64,000 nucleotides of DNA from Siphonodentalium dalli (lineage: Eukaryota; Mollusca; Scaphopoda; Gadilida; Siphonodentaliidae). Numbering within the stretch: the stretch's first letter is position 1; every line of letters begins with the position of its first letter. The DNA lies in assembly GCA_032622095.1 (NCBI GenBank), contig CP136069.1:170494394-170558393 (forward strand), read 5' to 3'. Positions 60,593-64,000 of the stretch are shown one piece after another. A program made the translations under genes and the position numbers. The notes under the pieces were generated by a model. It saw nothing but the letters and a program-made list of their open reading frames with translations, was not told the DNA's origin and did not search any database.

Positions 60593-63234
60593 AGAGTTCG
60601 TTGCTCGGGGAAAAAAACAACAAACTCATGCTAACTAGTGACACGTTGTGTTAACCGCGCGCCCGAGGGCAGTAAACAGGCATCCTAATACGGATGCAAT
60701 TCTGAATTAAATAATGTTATGATGATAGAAAGCTGAGGACGTTTATTGGCTTGTGACTTCGTCATTAGCCACTCTCTTGTTTTTCTGTGCGTTCGTCATA
60801 ATTTGATCCATCGCCCGTCAGACTTTATAGAATATACAATATAAGTGTAGGTTGAATGTGGTGTAATGTTGATATTAAACTTATGGGATAAATGATGGGA
60901 CAAACGACGAACATATATGTGAGTAAATCATATTGGCAAAATTATATAAATAGTCGATAGTCGTTGTCGAAATTTCAATTTTAACTGAATTGTCCAACTT
61001 GTCAGAACCATCTACATGTATATCTTGTATGACAATAAGCGTTCACGTAAAGACGCTCTGTCAGATTTTCCAACATGACAATACCATGTGTTCGTTTTCT
61101 ATACCAGTAACAATGGGGTCGTGCACGTGAGCCCATTGGTAAGTTTTGATGGCCTGATATCGACTTTAAAAACAGGAAGTTTTAACACATTTTGAATGTT
61201 TGTCAACATATCAAACATTCCAACAATCGTCTCTTATACGCCCAATAAATTGTGCATAATAATAATATATAATACATCTCAATTAGGTCATGTATGTTGT
61301 GCTCGTTTCGACGTATTATACTTGTGGACAATTTTGAGAATTTTCGCGATGTCTGTGTAATACGAATGATAGATTCGCAGTGATATTTTGTTTATTTTGT
61401 ATCATTCCTTGTAATTTGTGGTACAAGTGATTGGCCTAGGACATTCTGACTTATTTGTTGTTAAATCGGACCGGGCAACTTTAAAATCCACTTTATATGT
61501 TGTACATGTACGTCATATGAAATTCAAATAGTTATATACACATACGGGGTCATCATCCCTGTAAATACATGTAGCACAACGCACATGAAACTAAAAATCA
61601 AGCTCTTGGCCATGGAGCTGAAATCGTTCGTCCTTGACTCGTGCTTGCATGTTTTCCCGTTTATTATTCACCACTTATATGTTCTGTATGTATCTCCGAA
61701 TAGGAAATGACACAGCGTCCCGGTAGAATCACGCAACTTCGCGATTCCTAGCAGAATTTCCATACAATATGGATACTTTCGCAGCTCTAGACTGTGTAAC
61801 TGTGATGGCCTGATACACGAATAGTACATTTAAACGCTTAATTTGTATAATTCTATATCTATTCTCATTGTTGTAAATTCGAAATGGGCGACCTTCAGCC
61901 TTTGACTTATTGGGATAATGACATTCTCGTGTGTTTGCGGATAGCGCAACAAATGACTCTCGCATGTTTCTGCGGACTGTTCTTTACTAACTCTTATACA
62001 TGTGTGGTTATACAGGCGACTAATGATTTCCCATAAGCGACAGTATTGCATACATGTCCGTCCCAAAGTTCGTTTGGAACGCCAACCGATGCAACATTTT
62101 GGTAAAAACAAAAGTACCCCTTTCCGAGTTTTTATCTGAGCTAAAATTTAACATTGTCGCAACTACCCACATTCCGCATAAAAATAATCAGCAGCATACA
62201 ATTAACAAGACCCCCTACAAAACTTCAGGATCCCACCGGACTAAATGATCGCCATATTTTCGTAGAGCATGGTGTTCTTTTCAAGCCCATGTACTTTTCC
62301 CTCAGAGGCAATATACAGATCAGCAGGCATATGTGCACACGATTGGATAGCGAAAACTACTTAATCGGGGTTCAAGATTAGATAGCGATTGATATTAAAT
62401 CGCAACAACACGTGACACGCGAGGTTAGGATTGAGGCTAGGATTATTGACGAAATAACGGAGATGTTTGAAGAAGTGCGTTTAAAGAGCAATCGCTATCT
62501 AATCGTGAACACCGAATATTCGTGGACGTGTTACATGTATGTGATTGACAAACAAAAGGAAGATTCTAGTTTCGGGTGCATATTTGAGCATATATATGTA
62601 TACTACACGTATATGTCCATTGGTTTATATACACGTTCGGCCCCTACCACACTGTATTATCGCCCATACATCCCGCTTCTAGTTTGGGAACATTACAAAT
62701 GAACAACCGAAATAAAAAATGGCAACAGTAACATCTACATGTATAAACTTAATCATTCCTGGCCACGACTCATCTTATGTGTCTATATGACATATATATA
62801 TATATATGTAGGGTGATGCATACATCAAGCGAATGCCTAAATTGTGGCCGCCTCGTAAACACTGTTCGGTTGCTTTCCGGTGATATATTCAGAAACAGTT
62901 TCGGTGAGAATGTTCAACTTCAAACACGAGGAACCGCCATTTATCTTATAGTAGCGAATGAACTGGCCATACAAACACCAAAATGGAGTCAAATTACAAA
63001 CGTCAATATCCGGCAACTGTCAAATCTGTTATTTTCCAAATGGTACTACTCATATAGACATGCTAACGTGATCTGGTAAAGTGTGACGTAATCCTTCTCC
63101 ATCGCGTTAGCATTATTTAAAAAAAACTGTCATTTGCTTCGCCATTTTTTTTCGGTTGAATATTCTCAATATTCTTGTTGCTGGAACTTGCTCCATACAA
63201 GCTAGAAGCGACATTTCTTGTATCAGTCAGAAGA

Positions 63235-63620
63235 AGTGGTATATTGAGGCGCGCCTTTATTGTGACACTGAAGGCGCTAATTTCGAAAAAGGCGCGAGTA
63301 TATCGCAATGACAAAACTCTGTCGCGCTTATTATTGCGATATTGAGCGCAAAATATTGCGATATTAAGCGCGCAATGTCATACAGACCCGATAGTGTTAT
63401 ATTTATATTGGATAAATACAGTGCATATCATCATAGTAAACATATAGTATGCATATAGCATTTCCAACTAAAATTATATATAGATATAAAACATTGTCTC
63501 TATAAATGTTGCAACATTAAGGGTGAAATATTGTGACATTGAGCGTAAATAATATTGCAAGCGGCACGCTTATAAGCGTCTCCACTTGCAATAATATAGC
63601 GATATTGGGCGCGAAAATAG
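63235..63620. repeat. GAGCGC / ATATTGCGA motif-rich stretch in block B
   Basis: Counterpart of 40655-41090, slightly shorter, with the same motifs rearranged. Confidence 0.6.
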
Positions 63621-64000
63621 CGCGCTTAATATAGCACTTATTTTGACTGGTACTGTAGGGGTGTATATTGATGACATCGTCGTGTGTTGCAGTCTTATGT
63701 CTGTATATTTGTGTTATAGGAAGGAATATATCAATCACATGTCTCGTCCGTGTCTAATAGACCGATCATGAAATATATAAATGAACCGACTATCAATCAG
63801 TTACGATATACAAAGTGTAAATATTAGATATACGTCATGCGACGGTTCTCCAGAATCGATGGAATGCATGTTGTGTGAACACACCGAGTCACAATTGGAG
63901 AGTTTTGGGCTATTTTCATTCTGATGAGTTTTGGGGCTATTTTCATCCTCATGAGTTTTGCAGCTATACAACAGAACATTTTATTTAACATCAATATTGG

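Larger units (their letters stand above)
60090..64000 (+). repeat. Duplicated block, copy B (runs off the window end)
   Basis: Colinear with copy A (32958-41460), without A's three large insertions. It carries its own insertion at 60310-60592. The match continues to the last base (ttaacatcaatattgg; compare 41440-41453 in A), so the block extends beyond the window. A 96-codon frame at 62412-62702 has a shorter, broken counterpart at 39968-40195 and shows no known domain. Confidence 0.88.

Noticed and set aside
62412-62702. 96-codon frame in block B as a gene
   Set aside because: The block A counterpart is broken by frame differences, no domain is recognisable, and the substitutions do not look coding-biased by eye.

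Overview
The window is eukaryotic and AT-rich. It has spliced exons with GT..AG junctions, very low gene density, several non-LTR retrotransposon remnants, many short DNA transposons and long minisatellites. The frequent tacatgta-type strings, the repeat types and the two gene families suggest a marine invertebrate, probably a lophotrochozoan such as a mollusc. That placement is inference, not proof. No rRNA, free-standing tRNA, CRISPR array or bacterial operon was seen.

Layout. 1-2775: + strand non-LTR retrotransposon. 3410-5160: 37-bp minisatellite interrupted by a TTAA foldback element, with a tail that recurs at 30046-30520. 5190-8390: - strand endonuclease/RT retrotransposon, followed by a + strand endonuclease fragment (8400-9090). 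10935-11028: cloverleaf-like palindrome. 11359-14617: Helitron-like element on the - strand with a degenerate repeat core. 17343-28363: two-exon GNAT acetyltransferase gene whose 10.1-kb intron holds at least six DNA-transposon-like elements, a tRNA-derived SINE and a 4-kb array of about 74 copies of a 54-bp unit. 32960-41460: block A of a dispersed duplication, carrying a 2.84-kb TIR element, a hairpin-headed insertion and a hAT remnant with a BED zinc finger. 41783-43221: short repeats and a second Helitron-like element with 120-bp repeats. 43245-45325: two palindromic elements. 46102-55042: exons of a secreted cysteine-rich protein gene on the + strand, with a - strand retrotransposon (46600-48960) and two TTAA palindromic elements in its introns. 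57028-57426: a further palindromic element. 60090-64000: block B of the duplication, running off the end of the window.

Two host genes can be supported. One is a 303-residue cytoplasmic-type N-acetyltransferase with a GNAT domain followed by a YitH-like second domain. The other is a cysteine-rich secreted protein built from small phase-compatible exons. Nothing shows that they act together. The main interest is structural: nested palindromes in TTAA elements, a nearly homogeneous intronic satellite, minisatellites carried inside transposon-like units, and a duplicated block whose two copies act as filled and empty sites for each other's insertions.
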